Both the position numbers and the translations under genes were made by a program. Below, in pieces: positions 1 through 8,512 of a stretch of DNA of 64,000 bases. The notes beneath the pieces are model-generated. The model was given only the letters and a program-made list of their open reading frames with translations. It did not search any database and was not told the origin of the DNA. The stretch is taken from NCBI GenBank assembly GCA_035647615.1, contig DASRND010000025.1, positions 104,664 to 168,663 on the forward strand, read 5' to 3'. The number at the start of each line of letters is the position of its first letter. Position 1 is the stretch's first letter. The DNA comes from Bacteroidales bacterium (lineage in GTDB: Bacteria > Bacteroidota > Bacteroidia > Bacteroidales > 4484-276).

Positions 1-2184
1 TGCGGTACCAGCAGCAACGTGTATGGATTTTACGCTTTGAGTCTGCCGGCAGGGCAATACACGCTTACCTATTCCTACATTGGCTATCAGACGCAACAGC
101 GCGAGGTGCTACTCGACAACGATCGCACGCTGGATGTGCGGCTTGTGCCTTCCGATCAGCAGCTCGACGAAGTAGTGATCAGTGGCGAGCGCATCGATCG
201 CAATGTGCGTGCTGCCGAGATGAGTGTGGTGCGCATGGAGACCAAAACCATCAGTCAGATTCCGGCGTTGTTTGGCGAAACCGACGTTATCCGCGCCTTG
301 CAGTTGCTGCCCGGCGTAAAAACTGTGTCGGAAGGAAGCACCGGTTTTAGCGTGCGCGGCGGCAGTACCGACCAGAACCTGGTGCTGCTCGACGAAGCCA
401 CCGTTTACAACTCCGGCCATCTGCTGGGATTTTTCTCGGTTTTTAATAATGATGCTGTCAAAGATGTGAAACTCTACAAAGGCGACATTCCGCCGGCTTA
501 TGGCGGCCGCCTGTCGTCGCTGCTTGATGTGCGCATGAAAGATGGAAATAACCAAAAGTTTGCAGCCACCGGAGGCATCGGGATTATCTCGAGCCGCCTC
601 ACGCTGGAAGGTCCGATCGTAAATGAGAATACATCTTTTATTGTTTCCGGACGCCGTACCTACGCTGATTTGTTTATTCCGCTTCTTGGCAAGGATAACC
701 TGAGGGGAAGCAAGCTCTTCTTTTGGGATCTGAACGCTAAGATTAGTCATACCTTCAACGAAAACAACCGCGTGTTTGCTTCTGCCTATCTGGGACGCGA
801 TGTTTTTAAAAATGAATTTGCAGGCATGAATATGGGCAATGGCACCTTTACCGTGCGCTGGAATCATCTTTTTAGTAAAAAACTCTTTTCCAATTTTACG
901 TTGCTGCGTTCGCGCTACGACTACAGCCTGGGAACCGCCGAAGGCGAGGTCACCTCGTTTGAGTGGAAATCGGAGCTGGTCGACTACAGAGGAAAAGCCG
1001 ATTTTACCTGGTTTCTCAACACCGACAATACCATCCGTTTTGGCGCAAGCCTCATTCACCATACCTTTAGCCCTGGTGAAGCGCGTGGCATTGGCGACGA
1101 AACTTTCCTGACCAGTTACGACATCCCATCCAAATTTGCTTACGAATCGGGAATTTATGTCAGCAACGAACAAAAGATCGGAGCTTTGCTTACGCTAAAA
1201 TATGGACTGCGGTTTTCGATGTTTCAAAATGTGGGCGCTGACACACTTTATCATTTCGACGAAGATTACAACATCATCGAAAGAGAGCCGATTGCCGCCG
1301 GCAAAGTTTATAATACCTTCACGCATTTGGAGCCGCGCGTGGGGTTTGTTTATTTGCTTAGCGAGCGGGCATCGGTAAAAGGAAGCTATTCGCGAACGAT
1401 ACAATATTTGCAGCTTGGGCAAAACTCTACCGCCGGCACACCGCTCGACATCTGGTTTCCGGCCAGCCCCAATGTGAAGCCGCAGATTAGCGATCAGGGA
1501 GCGCTAGGCTACTTCCGCAATTTCGACAACAATATGTTTGAAGCTTCCGCTGAAGTTTATTATAAAAATATGCAAAACACCATCGACTTCAAAGACCACG
1601 CACAGTTGCTGCTCAACCGCGAACTTGAAGCAGAACTCCGTTTTGGCCGTTCGTGGGCGTATGGTCTGGAGCTGATGGTGCGGAAACAGCATGGAAAACT
1701 CACCGGATGGGTTAGCTACACATTGTCAAAAACCGAGCGTAAAATTGAAGAGATCAACAACGGGAAAAAATATGTGGCTCCTTACGATAAGCCCAACGAC
1801 ATTTCTATAGTAATAAATTACGACATCAGCCAACGTTGGACTGCGGGACTTAACTGGGTTTATTCTACCGGTTTGCCCGTCACTTTTCCCACAGGCCGCG
1901 CCGTGTGGGGCGGGGTGGTGGTGCCCATTTATTCCGACCGCAACGACTACCGCATGCCCGACTACCATCGGCTCGACCTTTCGGTGACCTTGCGCCCGCG
2001 CAAAAACCCCGACCGCAAATGGTACGGCGAGTGGAACTTCTCGGTGTATAATGCCTACGGGCGTAAGAATCCCTGGTCTATTAATTTTGTGCAGGAAACT
2101 GCTGGCGGCGACTACCAAACCTACGCCGAGATGACCTACCTCTTCTCGGTGATACCAAGCATTTCGTATAATTTTAAGTTTTAA
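1..2184 (+). CDS. TonB-dependent receptor, 5' end outside window
   Basis: Outer-membrane receptor for TonB-driven uptake; the substrate is unknown. The reading frame is open from base 1, so the true start and signal peptide lie upstream. The first visible residues (about 1-50) are the end of a carboxypeptidase-regulatory-like beta-sandwich (GQYTLTYSYIGYQ), typical of Bacteroidota receptors. A plug domain follows (about 55-180, with LLPGVKTVSEGSTGFSVRGG and PAYGGRLSSLLDVR). The remainder is a beta-barrel rich in alternating aromatic strands, ending in Phe (SYNFKF) as expected for BAM-inserted barrels. The next gene encodes a DUF4249 lipoprotein, a common partner of this receptor type. That pairing differs from SusC/SusD and gives no substrate. 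Family assignment is very secure. Confidence 0.95.
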   Translation, partial: CGTSSNVYGFYALSLPAGQYTLTYSYIGYQTQQREVLLDNDRTLDVRLVPSDQQLDEVVISGERIDRNVRAAEMSVVRMETKTISQIPALFGETDVIRALQLLPGVKTVSEGSTGFSVRGGSTDQNLVLLDEATVYNSGHLLGFFSVFNNDAVKDVKLYKGDIPPAYGGRLSSLLDVRMKDGNNQKFAATGGIGIISSRLTLEGPIVNENTSFIVSGRRTYADLFIPLLGKDNLRGSKLFFWDLNAKISHTFNENNRVFASAYLGRDVFKNEFAGMNMGNGTFTVRWNHLFSKKLFSNFTLLRSRYDYSLGTAEGEVTSFEWKSELVDYRGKADFTWFLNTDNTIRFGASLIHHTFSPGEARGIGDETFLTSYDIPSKFAYESGIYVSNEQKIGALLTLKYGLRFSMFQNVGADTLYHFDEDYNIIEREPIAAGKVYNTFTHLEPRVGFVYLLSERASVKGSYSRTIQYLQLGQNSTAGTPLDIWFPASPNVKPQISDQGALGYFRNFDNNMFEASAEVYYKNMQNTIDFKDHAQLLLNRELEAELRFGRSWAYGLELMVRKQHGKLTGWVSYTLSKTERKIEEINNGKKYVAPYDKPNDISIVINYDISQRWTAGLNWVYSTGLPVTFPTGRAVWGGVVVPIYSDRNDYRMPDYHRLDLSVTLRPRKNPDRKWYGEWNFSVYNAYGRKNPWSINFVQETAGGDYQTYAEMTYLFSVIPSISYNFKF

Positions 2185-2239
2185 GGTCGAACAGGTTAAG
2201 GTCGAAATATCAAAAAGCCACGAACAACAAACAAGGTCC

Positions 2240-2260
2240 AAATGACAAATAAATCTCAAA
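2240..2260 (+). repeat. Dispersed CAAATAAATYTCAA element, copy 1
   Basis: A 21-base segment whose exact reverse complement occurs at 48623-48643. Related cores are at 19953, 42888, 48559 and 58450. It contains the ATG at 2242 that would otherwise look like the start of the DUF4249 gene. Confidence 0.7.
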
Positions 2261-2319
2261 TCTCAAATATTCAATTGGAAAAAGGTGATAGGATATTTTG
2301 TGATTGTCAAAATATAAAC

Positions 2320-3180
2320 TTGCTGAAGCGCAGCTTTTATTTTGCATTCGCAATAATCATCGCAGCTTTTGCTGGATGCACCGAAAAGATAGATGTTAAT
2401 CTGGATCAGCAGCAATATGCGCGACTGGTGGTGGACGCCCGTTTTTCGACGGATACTGCGGCACATCTTGTAAAGCTGAGCACTACTGCCGACTATTTTG
2501 ATAACCAGCCTCCGCAAAATGTATCGGGTGCTGAGGTAACGATTAGCAACGCCGAAGAAAAATATTTTCTCACTGAAACGCCTACCGGCTCCGGCAATTA
2601 TTACACCGATCCGCAGGTGGCCGGGCGCATTGGCAGCGATTACCAGCTCGACATACTTTTGCCCGAAGCCATTGGCGGCACGGACACCTATTCCGCTACC
2701 TCATATATTTATCCCATCAGCCAAATGGACAGCATTGCACTTGAGTTTCACGACGATTGGGGGGCCGACGGAATCTGGGAGGTGAAATGCTACGTGTGGG
2801 ATCCGCCCACCGAGGATTATTACATGTTTAATCTTTACCGCAACGGTCTGCTGGTTACGGATACCATCACCAAAGTATTTGTGGTTGACGACCTGTTGTA
2901 CAACGGAAACTATACCAATGGCATCGGCGTCGGCTATCTCAATCAGTCGGATGTAAATCAACAGCTTTTTCCGGGCGATGAGGTAACGCTTAGCGTTTCG
3001 CGCATCACACGGGACTATGCAGAGTTTCTTTCGCAGTTGCAGGAGGAGGTTCGCTATCAATCGCCACTATTTGGCGGTGCGCCGGCCAACGTGAATGGAA
3101 ACATTAGCAACGGAGCCTTTGGTGCTTTCGGCGCCTGGAGCAGCAGCAGCGCCAGCCGAGTTGTTTCTCAGTCCGAATAA
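2320..3180 (+). CDS. DUF4249 family lipoprotein
   Basis: Probable outer-membrane or periplasmic lipoprotein partner of the upstream TonB receptor. The frame is open from an ATG at 2242, but that ATG lies inside a dispersed intergenic repeat (2240-2260) and would put about 26 unrelated residues before the signal peptide. I therefore prefer the TTG at 2320, which gives a short basic N-terminus, a hydrophobic stretch and a lipobox ending AFAGC, with Cys at residue 20. The mature part has the DUF4249 layout: an N-terminal beta domain (ARLVVDARFSTD), a section on added and lost values (NVSGAEVTISN), and a C-terminal part with many aromatic strands. It ends in a low-complexity Gly/Ala/Ser stretch. 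Function is unknown beyond the association with TonB receptors. Family call is confident; the start is not. Confidence 0.8.
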   Translation: MLKRSFYFAFAIIIAAFAGCTEKIDVNLDQQQYARLVVDARFSTDTAAHLVKLSTTADYFDNQPPQNVSGAEVTISNAEEKYFLTETPTGSGNYYTDPQVAGRIGSDYQLDILLPEAIGGTDTYSATSYIYPISQMDSIALEFHDDWGADGIWEVKCYVWDPPTEDYYMFNLYRNGLLVTDTITKVFVVDDLLYNGNYTNGIGVGYLNQSDVNQQLFPGDEVTLSVSRITRDYAEFLSQLQEEVRYQSPLFGGAPANVNGNISNGAFGAFGAWSSSSASRVVSQSE

Positions 3181-3221
3181 TAGTGCTGAATATCGAACCG
3201 AATAATGATGAAATTCTACCA

Positions 3222-3288
3222 GGGTTGCCATCCCCAGTAGGGTTGGCATCCCATGCCTGGGTTCGCAGCCCCGAAGGGGATGCAACCC
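3222..3288. repeat. GGGTTGSCATCCC repeat cluster with hairpin
   Basis: Two direct units (3222-3235 and 3240-3252) and one inverted unit (3276-3288) of a GGGTTG-CATCCC motif. A perfect CCCCGAAGGGG hairpin is at 3269-3279. It lies between the DUF4249 gene and the helicase gene. It could act as a terminator structure, but no T tract follows. The build suggests an intergenic palindromic repeat. Confidence 0.6.
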
Positions 3289-3392
3289 TTAAGATTACCA
3301 ATTTTTGAATATTGAATCACTTCGGAATTTAAAACTCCTCTTCATTCTTCTCAATCTTTTTAACAATTCCCTCCTTCCTCCTTCAAAACCAC

Positions 3393-3400
3393 TAATTTTG
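3393..3400 (+). promoter_or_regulatory. Bacteroidota -7 element for pcrA
   Basis: TAATTTTG fits TAnnTTTG and lies 20 bases before the GTG start of the helicase gene. No clear -33 TTTG is seen at the expected distance. Confidence 0.45.
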
Positions 3401-3420
3401 GAGCCTAAAAAATATTTAAT

Positions 3421-5697
3421 GTGAAAAACCTGCTTGACGACCTCAACGAAGTACAAAAAGAAACTGTTATTAACTATACTGGCCCGGCGATGGTGATTGC
3501 CGGCGCAGGCTCCGGTAAAACGCGCGTGCTAACTTATCGTGTGGCCTACATGCTGCAGAAAGGCATCGACCCGTTCAACATACTGGCGCTTACCTTTACC
3601 AATAAAGCAGCACGCGAGATGAAGGAACGTATCTATAATCTGGTTGGCTCTACCGAGGCCAAAAGCGTGTGGATGGGAACGTTTCATGCTATCTTCGCCC
3701 GTGTACTTCGCGTGGATGGCCACCATCTGGGCTACCCTTCCAACTTCACCATTTACGACACCGACGACTCCAAAAGCCTTGTTCGCTCCATACTGAAAGA
3801 CCTCAGTCTCGATCCCAAGGTTTATCCGACTGGCTATGTTCTGGGGCGCATTTCGTCGGCAAAATCAAACCTGATCTCTGCCGAAGATTACAACGCCAAC
3901 CATGAGCTGATGAGTCAGGATAAAATGTCGGCCAAGCCTTTTATCGGTAACATCTATTCGATGTATACTGCCCGTTGTCGTCGTGCCCTGGCCATGGACT
4001 TCGACGATCTGCTCTTTAATATGAACGTGCTGTTGCGCGACTTCCCCGATGTGCTGCTGAAATACCAGAAGAAGTTCCAGTACATCCTTGTGGATGAATA
4101 TCAGGATACCAACTACGCCCAGTATCTGATTGTGAAAAAACTGGCTGCGCGCCACGAAAACATCTGTGTGGTAGGCGACGACGCCCAAAGTATTTATGCT
4201 TTCCGGGGCGCCAACATCCAGAATATCCTCAATTTTGAAAAGGATTACCCCGACCTTAAAACTTACAAGCTCGAACAGAATTATCGCTCTACGCAACACA
4301 TCGTAAATGCTGCCAACAGTGTGATAGCTCATAACAAGGAGCAGATTTTTAAAAAAATATGGACGCAAAACGAAGAAGGCGTCAAGCTTAAACTGCACCG
4401 CACTTCCTCCGATACTGAGGAGGGGCAGTTGGTGGCGCAAAATGTATTTGAGATAAAGATGAACAACCAGTTGCCCAACAGCGAGTTTGCCGTTCTTTAT
4501 CGCACCAATGCGCAGAGCCGCTCTATTGAGGAGGCATTGCGCAAGCTTAATATTCCGTATCGCATTTATGGCGGCCTTTCTTTTTACAAACGCAAAGAGA
4601 TCAAAGACCTAATCGCCTATTTTCGGGTGGTGGTGAACGCTGCCGACGATGAGGCCATCAAACGCGTCATCAATTATCCGGCACGGGGCATCGGCGCTAC
4701 CACGCTCGACCGCCTTACGGTGACAGCCGACAAAATGGGCAAAACGCTTTGGGAGGTACTTGCTAATGCAAGCGATTATGATCTGAAAATAAATCAGGGC
4801 ATCCTCACGCGCATTGGGAATTTTACCACCATGATCGAACGTTTCCGCGTGGAGCAAAAGGTGCGCAATGCTTACGAATTGGCGCGCGATATTGCCCAGT
4901 CATCGGGCATTATGACCAACCTCAACGAAGACAAAACCCCCGAAGGTATCAGCCGCATCGAAAACATCGAAGAGTTGCTCAACGGCATCAGGGATTTTTC
5001 GGAAAGTGGCGAGCAGTTGGAGATAGGAGGGGAGGGGACCATCCGCTCGCTCGACAAATACCTGCAGGACATTTCCCTGCTCACCGATGCCGACCAGGAC
5101 GACAACGATCCCGACAAGGTTGCGTTGATGACCATCCATAGTGCCAAAGGGCTGGAGTTTCCGTACGTATTTTTGGTGGGAATGGAGGAAAATCTTTTTC
5201 CTTCCATACAATCCATCACTTCGCGTGCTGACCTGGAGGAAGAGCGCCGTCTGTTTTATGTGGCCATCACCCGCGCCCGCAAGCAAGCCATTCTCTCTTA
5301 TGCAGAAAATCGGTACCGTTGGGGCAACCTCACCAGTTGCGAACCCAGTCGTTTCCTGGAAGAGATCGACGAGAGCTGCATCGACCTGCTCCGAAAGCCG
5401 GCGCATCGCAGCAGCTCCTTTGGCACCGGTTTCCCTAAACAGTCAACTTTTGCTAGCAGCCGTCTGCAAACCAATACCACCAAAAAGACTGATGCCCAGA
5501 CGCGCATGGAACCTTTCGATAGCTCACCGGTTGAAGATATTCAGGCAGGCATGCAGGTGATGCATGCTCAGTTTGGCCAGGGGAAAGTACTCAGCGTCGA
5601 AGGGACAGGCGGCAACCAAAAAGCTGTGGTGTTTTTCGCCGCTATTGGCCAAAAGAATTTACTACTAAAATTCGCCAGGTTGAAGATTGTGGAGTAG
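3421..5697 (+). CDS. pcrA: ATP-dependent DNA helicase, UvrD/PcrA type
   Basis: Superfamily 1A 3'-5' DNA helicase for repair and for removing proteins from DNA, acting in the cytoplasm. Motif I (Walker A) GAGSGKT is at residues 28-34, the Walker B region DEYQD near 225, then VGDDAQSIYAFRGA, LEQNYRS, MTIHSAKGLEF and LFYVAITRARK. These are the full UvrD-family motif set in order. The C-terminal 50 residues (AGMQVMHAQFGQGKVLSVEG) match the Tudor-like RNA-polymerase-binding tail of PcrA/UvrD. The length of 758 residues is normal. The start is a GTG directly preceding KNLLDDLNEVQ; a -7 promoter element lies 20 bases upstream. It appears monocistronic. UvrD and PcrA cannot be told apart firmly from sequence; RecB- and Rep-type enzymes are less likely. 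Confidence 0.95.
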   Translation: MKNLLDDLNEVQKETVINYTGPAMVIAGAGSGKTRVLTYRVAYMLQKGIDPFNILALTFTNKAAREMKERIYNLVGSTEAKSVWMGTFHAIFARVLRVDGHHLGYPSNFTIYDTDDSKSLVRSILKDLSLDPKVYPTGYVLGRISSAKSNLISAEDYNANHELMSQDKMSAKPFIGNIYSMYTARCRRALAMDFDDLLFNMNVLLRDFPDVLLKYQKKFQYILVDEYQDTNYAQYLIVKKLAARHENICVVGDDAQSIYAFRGANIQNILNFEKDYPDLKTYKLEQNYRSTQHIVNAANSVIAHNKEQIFKKIWTQNEEGVKLKLHRTSSDTEEGQLVAQNVFEIKMNNQLPNSEFAVLYRTNAQSRSIEEALRKLNIPYRIYGGLSFYKRKEIKDLIAYFRVVVNAADDEAIKRVINYPARGIGATTLDRLTVTADKMGKTLWEVLANASDYDLKINQGILTRIGNFTTMIERFRVEQKVRNAYELARDIAQSSGIMTNLNEDKTPEGISRIENIEELLNGIRDFSESGEQLEIGGEGTIRSLDKYLQDISLLTDADQDDNDPDKVALMTIHSAKGLEFPYVFLVGMEENLFPSIQSITSRADLEEERRLFYVAITRARKQAILSYAENRYRWGNLTSCEPSRFLEEIDESCIDLLRKPAHRSSSFGTGFPKQSTFASSRLQTNTTKKTDAQTRMEPFDSSPVEDIQAGMQVMHAQFGQGKVLSVEGTGGNQKAVVFFAAIGQKNLLLKFARLKIVE

Positions 5698-6071
5698 AGC
5701 TTCGGATATTTATGACGTTTCGAGGTCCTTCGGACGCTCGAAGGTCGGAGCCGGCGGTATTAGCTGGTTGCAATAGAGATTAAGTGCAACACGGTATTTT
5801 GGTAAAAAATAAAAAACCTTATTCCTTACTTTTCAAACTTTAGTAAGAAAGCAACCCATCTGAAATCCAACCTTATTACCTTATTAATTTTTAAATCGCC
5901 AATACTCCATCGCCTGACATTGTAATGCTTGTTTTACATAAACTTAACATGCAGGTAGTTTCGACTGGTTACATTAGTGTACTTTTGCAAACTATTTTTT
6001 TTAAAAGTTTAGATTACTAATCATCAGCGGATCAATTGTTTCCAACCGCATTTCCGTCAAAACGATATTAT
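5698..6071. other. Intergenic region with small hairpin and typA promoter
   Basis: No coding frame is convincing here. A 24-base palindromic hairpin lies at 5719-5742 (TTCGAG / CTCGAA arms around GTCC-TTC-GGAC). A typA promoter -7 element is at 5980-5987. The rest is AT-rich, with poly-A/T runs and no other structure I can support. Confidence 0.5.
5980..5987 (+). promoter_or_regulatory. Bacteroidota -7 element for typA
   Basis: TACTTTTG matches TAnnTTTG. A degenerate TTTCG lies at 5959-5963 near the -33 position. The typA ATG is 85 bases downstream, leaving a 5' leader. Confidence 0.5.
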
Positions 6072-7892
6072 ATGTACGACATTCGAAATATTGCCATCAT
6101 CGCCCACGTCGATCATGGCAAAACTACTCTCGTGGATCGCATTCTACACCAGGCAAACCTCTTTCGTGAAAACCAGGAGATGGGAGAGCTCATCCTCGAC
6201 TCTAACGATCTGGAGCGCGAGCGCGGCATTACTATCCTATCTAAGAATGTATCGGTACGTTACAAGGATGTTAAGATCAACATCATCGACACGCCCGGCC
6301 ACGCCGACTTTGGTGGCGAGGTGGAGCGTGTGCTCAACATGGCCGACGGGGTGTTGCTGGTGGTGGATGCTTTTGAAGGACCAATGCCACAAACGCGTTT
6401 TGTGTTGGAGAAGGCGATCAAGCTGGGACTGAAACCCATCGTAGTGATTAATAAAGTAGATAAACCCAATTGCAATCCGGAGGAGGTGCACGAAGCTGTC
6501 TTTGATCTGATGTTTAGCCTTGATGCTACTGAAGATCAGTTGAACTTTCCGGAGGTTTATGGTTCGTCAAAACAAGGCTGGATGAGCCAGGATTATAATA
6601 AGCCCACCACCGATATCAGCTACCTGCTCGATATGATCCTGGAGCACATTCCGGCATCGGAAGTGCATAAGGGAACACTGCAGATGCAGATCAGTTCGCT
6701 GGATTATTCGTCATATCTGGGACGTATCGCTGTGGGGCGCATCACCCGTGGAGCAATTAAAATGGGGCAGCAGGTATCGGTTGTGAAACGCGATGGTACG
6801 GTCGGCAAATCGGTGATAAAAGAGCTGTATCGCTTCGAAGGATTGGGTAAGGAAAAGGTGAAGACAGCGCTGGAGGCCGGTGAGATTTGTGCCGTGCTGG
6901 GCATCGAGAATTTCGACATCGGCGACACCATTGCCGACTTTGAAGTTCCCGAAGCGCTTACTCCTATCTCTGTGGACGAGCCTACCATGAGTATGTTGTT
7001 TACCATCAACAACTCGCCCTTTTTTGGCCGCGAAGGAATCTATGTCACCTCGCGTCATCTGCGTGAAAGGCTTTACAAAGAAGTTGAAAAAAACCTGGCC
7101 ATGCGCATTGCAGAAACCAATTCGCCGGAGAAACTTCTGGTGTATGGCCGTGGCATCCTGCATCTTTCCATCCTGGTCGAAACCATGCGACGCGAAGGCT
7201 ATGAGTTTCAACTTGGCCAGCCGCAGGTACTTATCAAAGAAATTGATGGTGTTAAACATGAACCTGTCGAATCGCTGACGGTACATGTGCTGGAGGCTTT
7301 TGCTGGAAAGGTGATCGAGATTGTTACGCACCGCAAAGGAGAGATCAACAACATCGAGAATCGTTACGACCGCACAGCTCTGGAGTTCACCATCCCGTCT
7401 CGCGGACTCATTGGCTTGACCAACAATGTGCTCACAGCCACAGAAGGCGAAGCGGTAATCGCGCATCGTTTTAAGGCTTACGAACCCTGGAAAGGGGAAA
7501 TCGTCAACCGCCGCAACGGGTCGCTTATCGCAATGGAAACGGGTATGGCCATCGCATACTCAATAGACAAGTTGCAGGATCGGGGGAGATTTTTTGTAGA
7601 GCCTAACCAGGAAATTTATGTCGGGCAGGTGATTGGCGAAAATACCCGCCAGGACGACATTGTCGTAAACGTTACGCGCACCAAGAAGATGTCTAACATG
7701 CGTGCTTCGGGTTCCGACGACAAATCCGTAATCATCCCGGCCATCAGACACTCGCTCGAAGAAGCCATGGAATATATCAAAGAAGACGAATATGTGGAGG
7801 TAACGCCCAAGTCGATACGCATCCGAAAGATCATTCTCGACGAAATTGAGCGTAAGCGCAAGAAGCGTTCGGATGACTCGCTGAATCAATAA
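6072..7892 (+). CDS. typA: Translational GTPase TypA/BipA
   Basis: Ribosome-associated GTPase involved in 50S subunit maturation and stress adaptation, in the cytoplasm. The G1 motif AHVDHGKTT is at residues 11-19, ERERGITI forms G2, DTPGHAD (G3) is near 73 and NKVD (G4) near 127. Domain II, the EF-G-like domains ([19 protein letters not shown]) and the BipA C-terminal domain ([22 protein letters not shown]) follow. The protein has 606 residues, normal for the family. An in-frame codon at 6036 would add 12 residues, but [17 protein letters not shown] is the usual family N-terminus, so the ATG at 6072 is chosen. A strong shared terminator follows. LepA and EF-G are excluded by the C-terminal architecture. 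Confidence 0.96.
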   Translation: MYDIRNIAIIAHVDHGKTTLVDRILHQANLFRENQEMGELILDSNDLERERGITILSKNVSVRYKDVKINIIDTPGHADFGGEVERVLNMADGVLLVVDAFEGPMPQTRFVLEKAIKLGLKPIVVINKVDKPNCNPEEVHEAVFDLMFSLDATEDQLNFPEVYGSSKQGWMSQDYNKPTTDISYLLDMILEHIPASEVHKGTLQMQISSLDYSSYLGRIAVGRITRGAIKMGQQVSVVKRDGTVGKSVIKELYRFEGLGKEKVKTALEAGEICAVLGIENFDIGDTIADFEVPEALTPISVDEPTMSMLFTINNSPFFGREGIYVTSRHLRERLYKEVEKNLAMRIAETNSPEKLLVYGRGILHLSILVETMRREGYEFQLGQPQVLIKEIDGVKHEPVESLTVHVLEAFAGKVIEIVTHRKGEINNIENRYDRTALEFTIPSRGLIGLTNNVLTATEGEAVIAHRFKAYEPWKGEIVNRRNGSLIAMETGMAIAYSIDKLQDRGRFFVEPNQEIYVGQVIGENTRQDDIVVNVTRTKKMSNMRASGSDDKSVIIPAIRHSLEEAMEYIKEDEYVEVTPKSIRIRKIILDEIERKRKKRSDDSLNQ

Positions 7893-8014
7893 AGAAATTG
7901 GATAGACGAATTGCGCCTGCCTTGAGCCTTTAGAAGGGATTTCTGAATTAAGATTGACGAATCAGAAATGAATTTCAGATCTTAAACCTTGAATTTTGAT
8001 TGATATAAAATTAT

Positions 8015-8050
8015 AAAAGAAGAGGCGCATATTGATGCGCCTCTTCTTTT
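8015..8050. terminator. Bidirectional rho-independent terminator
   Basis: Perfect 16-bp stem (AAAAGAAGAGGCGCAT and its complement) around a 4-base ATTG loop, with T/A runs at both ends. It lies between the convergent typA and 8054-8494 genes and can serve both. Confidence 0.92.
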
Positions 8051-8053
8051 ATT

Positions 8054-8494
8054 CTATTGTTTTGGTTTTGTTGGGATGTTGCTCTTGTATTTCAGCATCA
8101 CTGCTTCAACGTTTTTCACTTCGTTGTCGGAGGTGCGGCTCGCGCCACCTCCCACGCGTACCTTGCGACCGCTTGCAGCGCCACCCGAGCTGCGGGTGGT
8201 TCCGGTAGAGCGGATGTTGACATCCGAAAACAATACTGCATCGGCACCATTTTCGCGTGCCACCGTCATCACTTTGTTTTGAATGTATTTCAGCTTTTTG
8301 CTGTAAGGCACTTCTGCCGTTACTTTGCCCATCACTTCATAATCCTGAGGCACGTCCTGGTCTCTGAAGAAAATTTCAGGATTGGTTGTTTGCGGATATG
8401 ATTTCCCAAGATAGTCGAAAGATGACTTGCTACACGACGCCATTGCGATAAGCAAAAGGGCGGGTATTAAAAATGAAAAGATTTGTTTTTTCAT
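8054..8494 (-). CDS. Small lipoprotein of unknown function
   Basis: Lipoprotein of 146 residues. A signal peptide of about 20 residues ends in a lipobox AMASC, so the mature protein starts at Cys21 and is membrane-anchored. The middle carries VMGKVTAEVPYSKKLKYIQ and ENGADAVLFSDVNIR, a beta-alpha-beta pattern like small RcsF/DUF4156-type lipoproteins in which a helix precedes a GADA-V strand. The tail is rich in Ser/Gly/Arg and low in complexity. The gene starts 18 bases after the stop of the GH13 gene on the same strand, so the two are probably co-transcribed, and it ends at the strong terminator at 8015-8050. The resemblance to DUF4156 is only by eye. No enzymatic motif is visible. Confidence 0.8.
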   Translation of the reverse strand: MKKQIFSFLIPALLLIAMASCSKSSFDYLGKSYPQTTNPEIFFRDQDVPQDYEVMGKVTAEVPYSKKLKYIQNKVMTVARENGADAVLFSDVNIRSTGTTRSSGGAASGRKVRVGGGASRTSDNEVKNVEAVMLKYKSNIPTKPKQ

Positions 8495-8512
8495 AGAACA
8501 TTGATGAATTGA

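Noticed and set aside
109..1173. Long open frame antisense to the TonB receptor
   Set aside because: It lies fully opposite a clear receptor gene, has no recognisable domain and its composition mirrors the antisense of the receptor codons.
2242..2319. N-terminal extension of the DUF4249 protein from the ATG at 2242
   Set aside because: The ATG lies in a dispersed repeat and would add about 26 residues before the lipoprotein signal.
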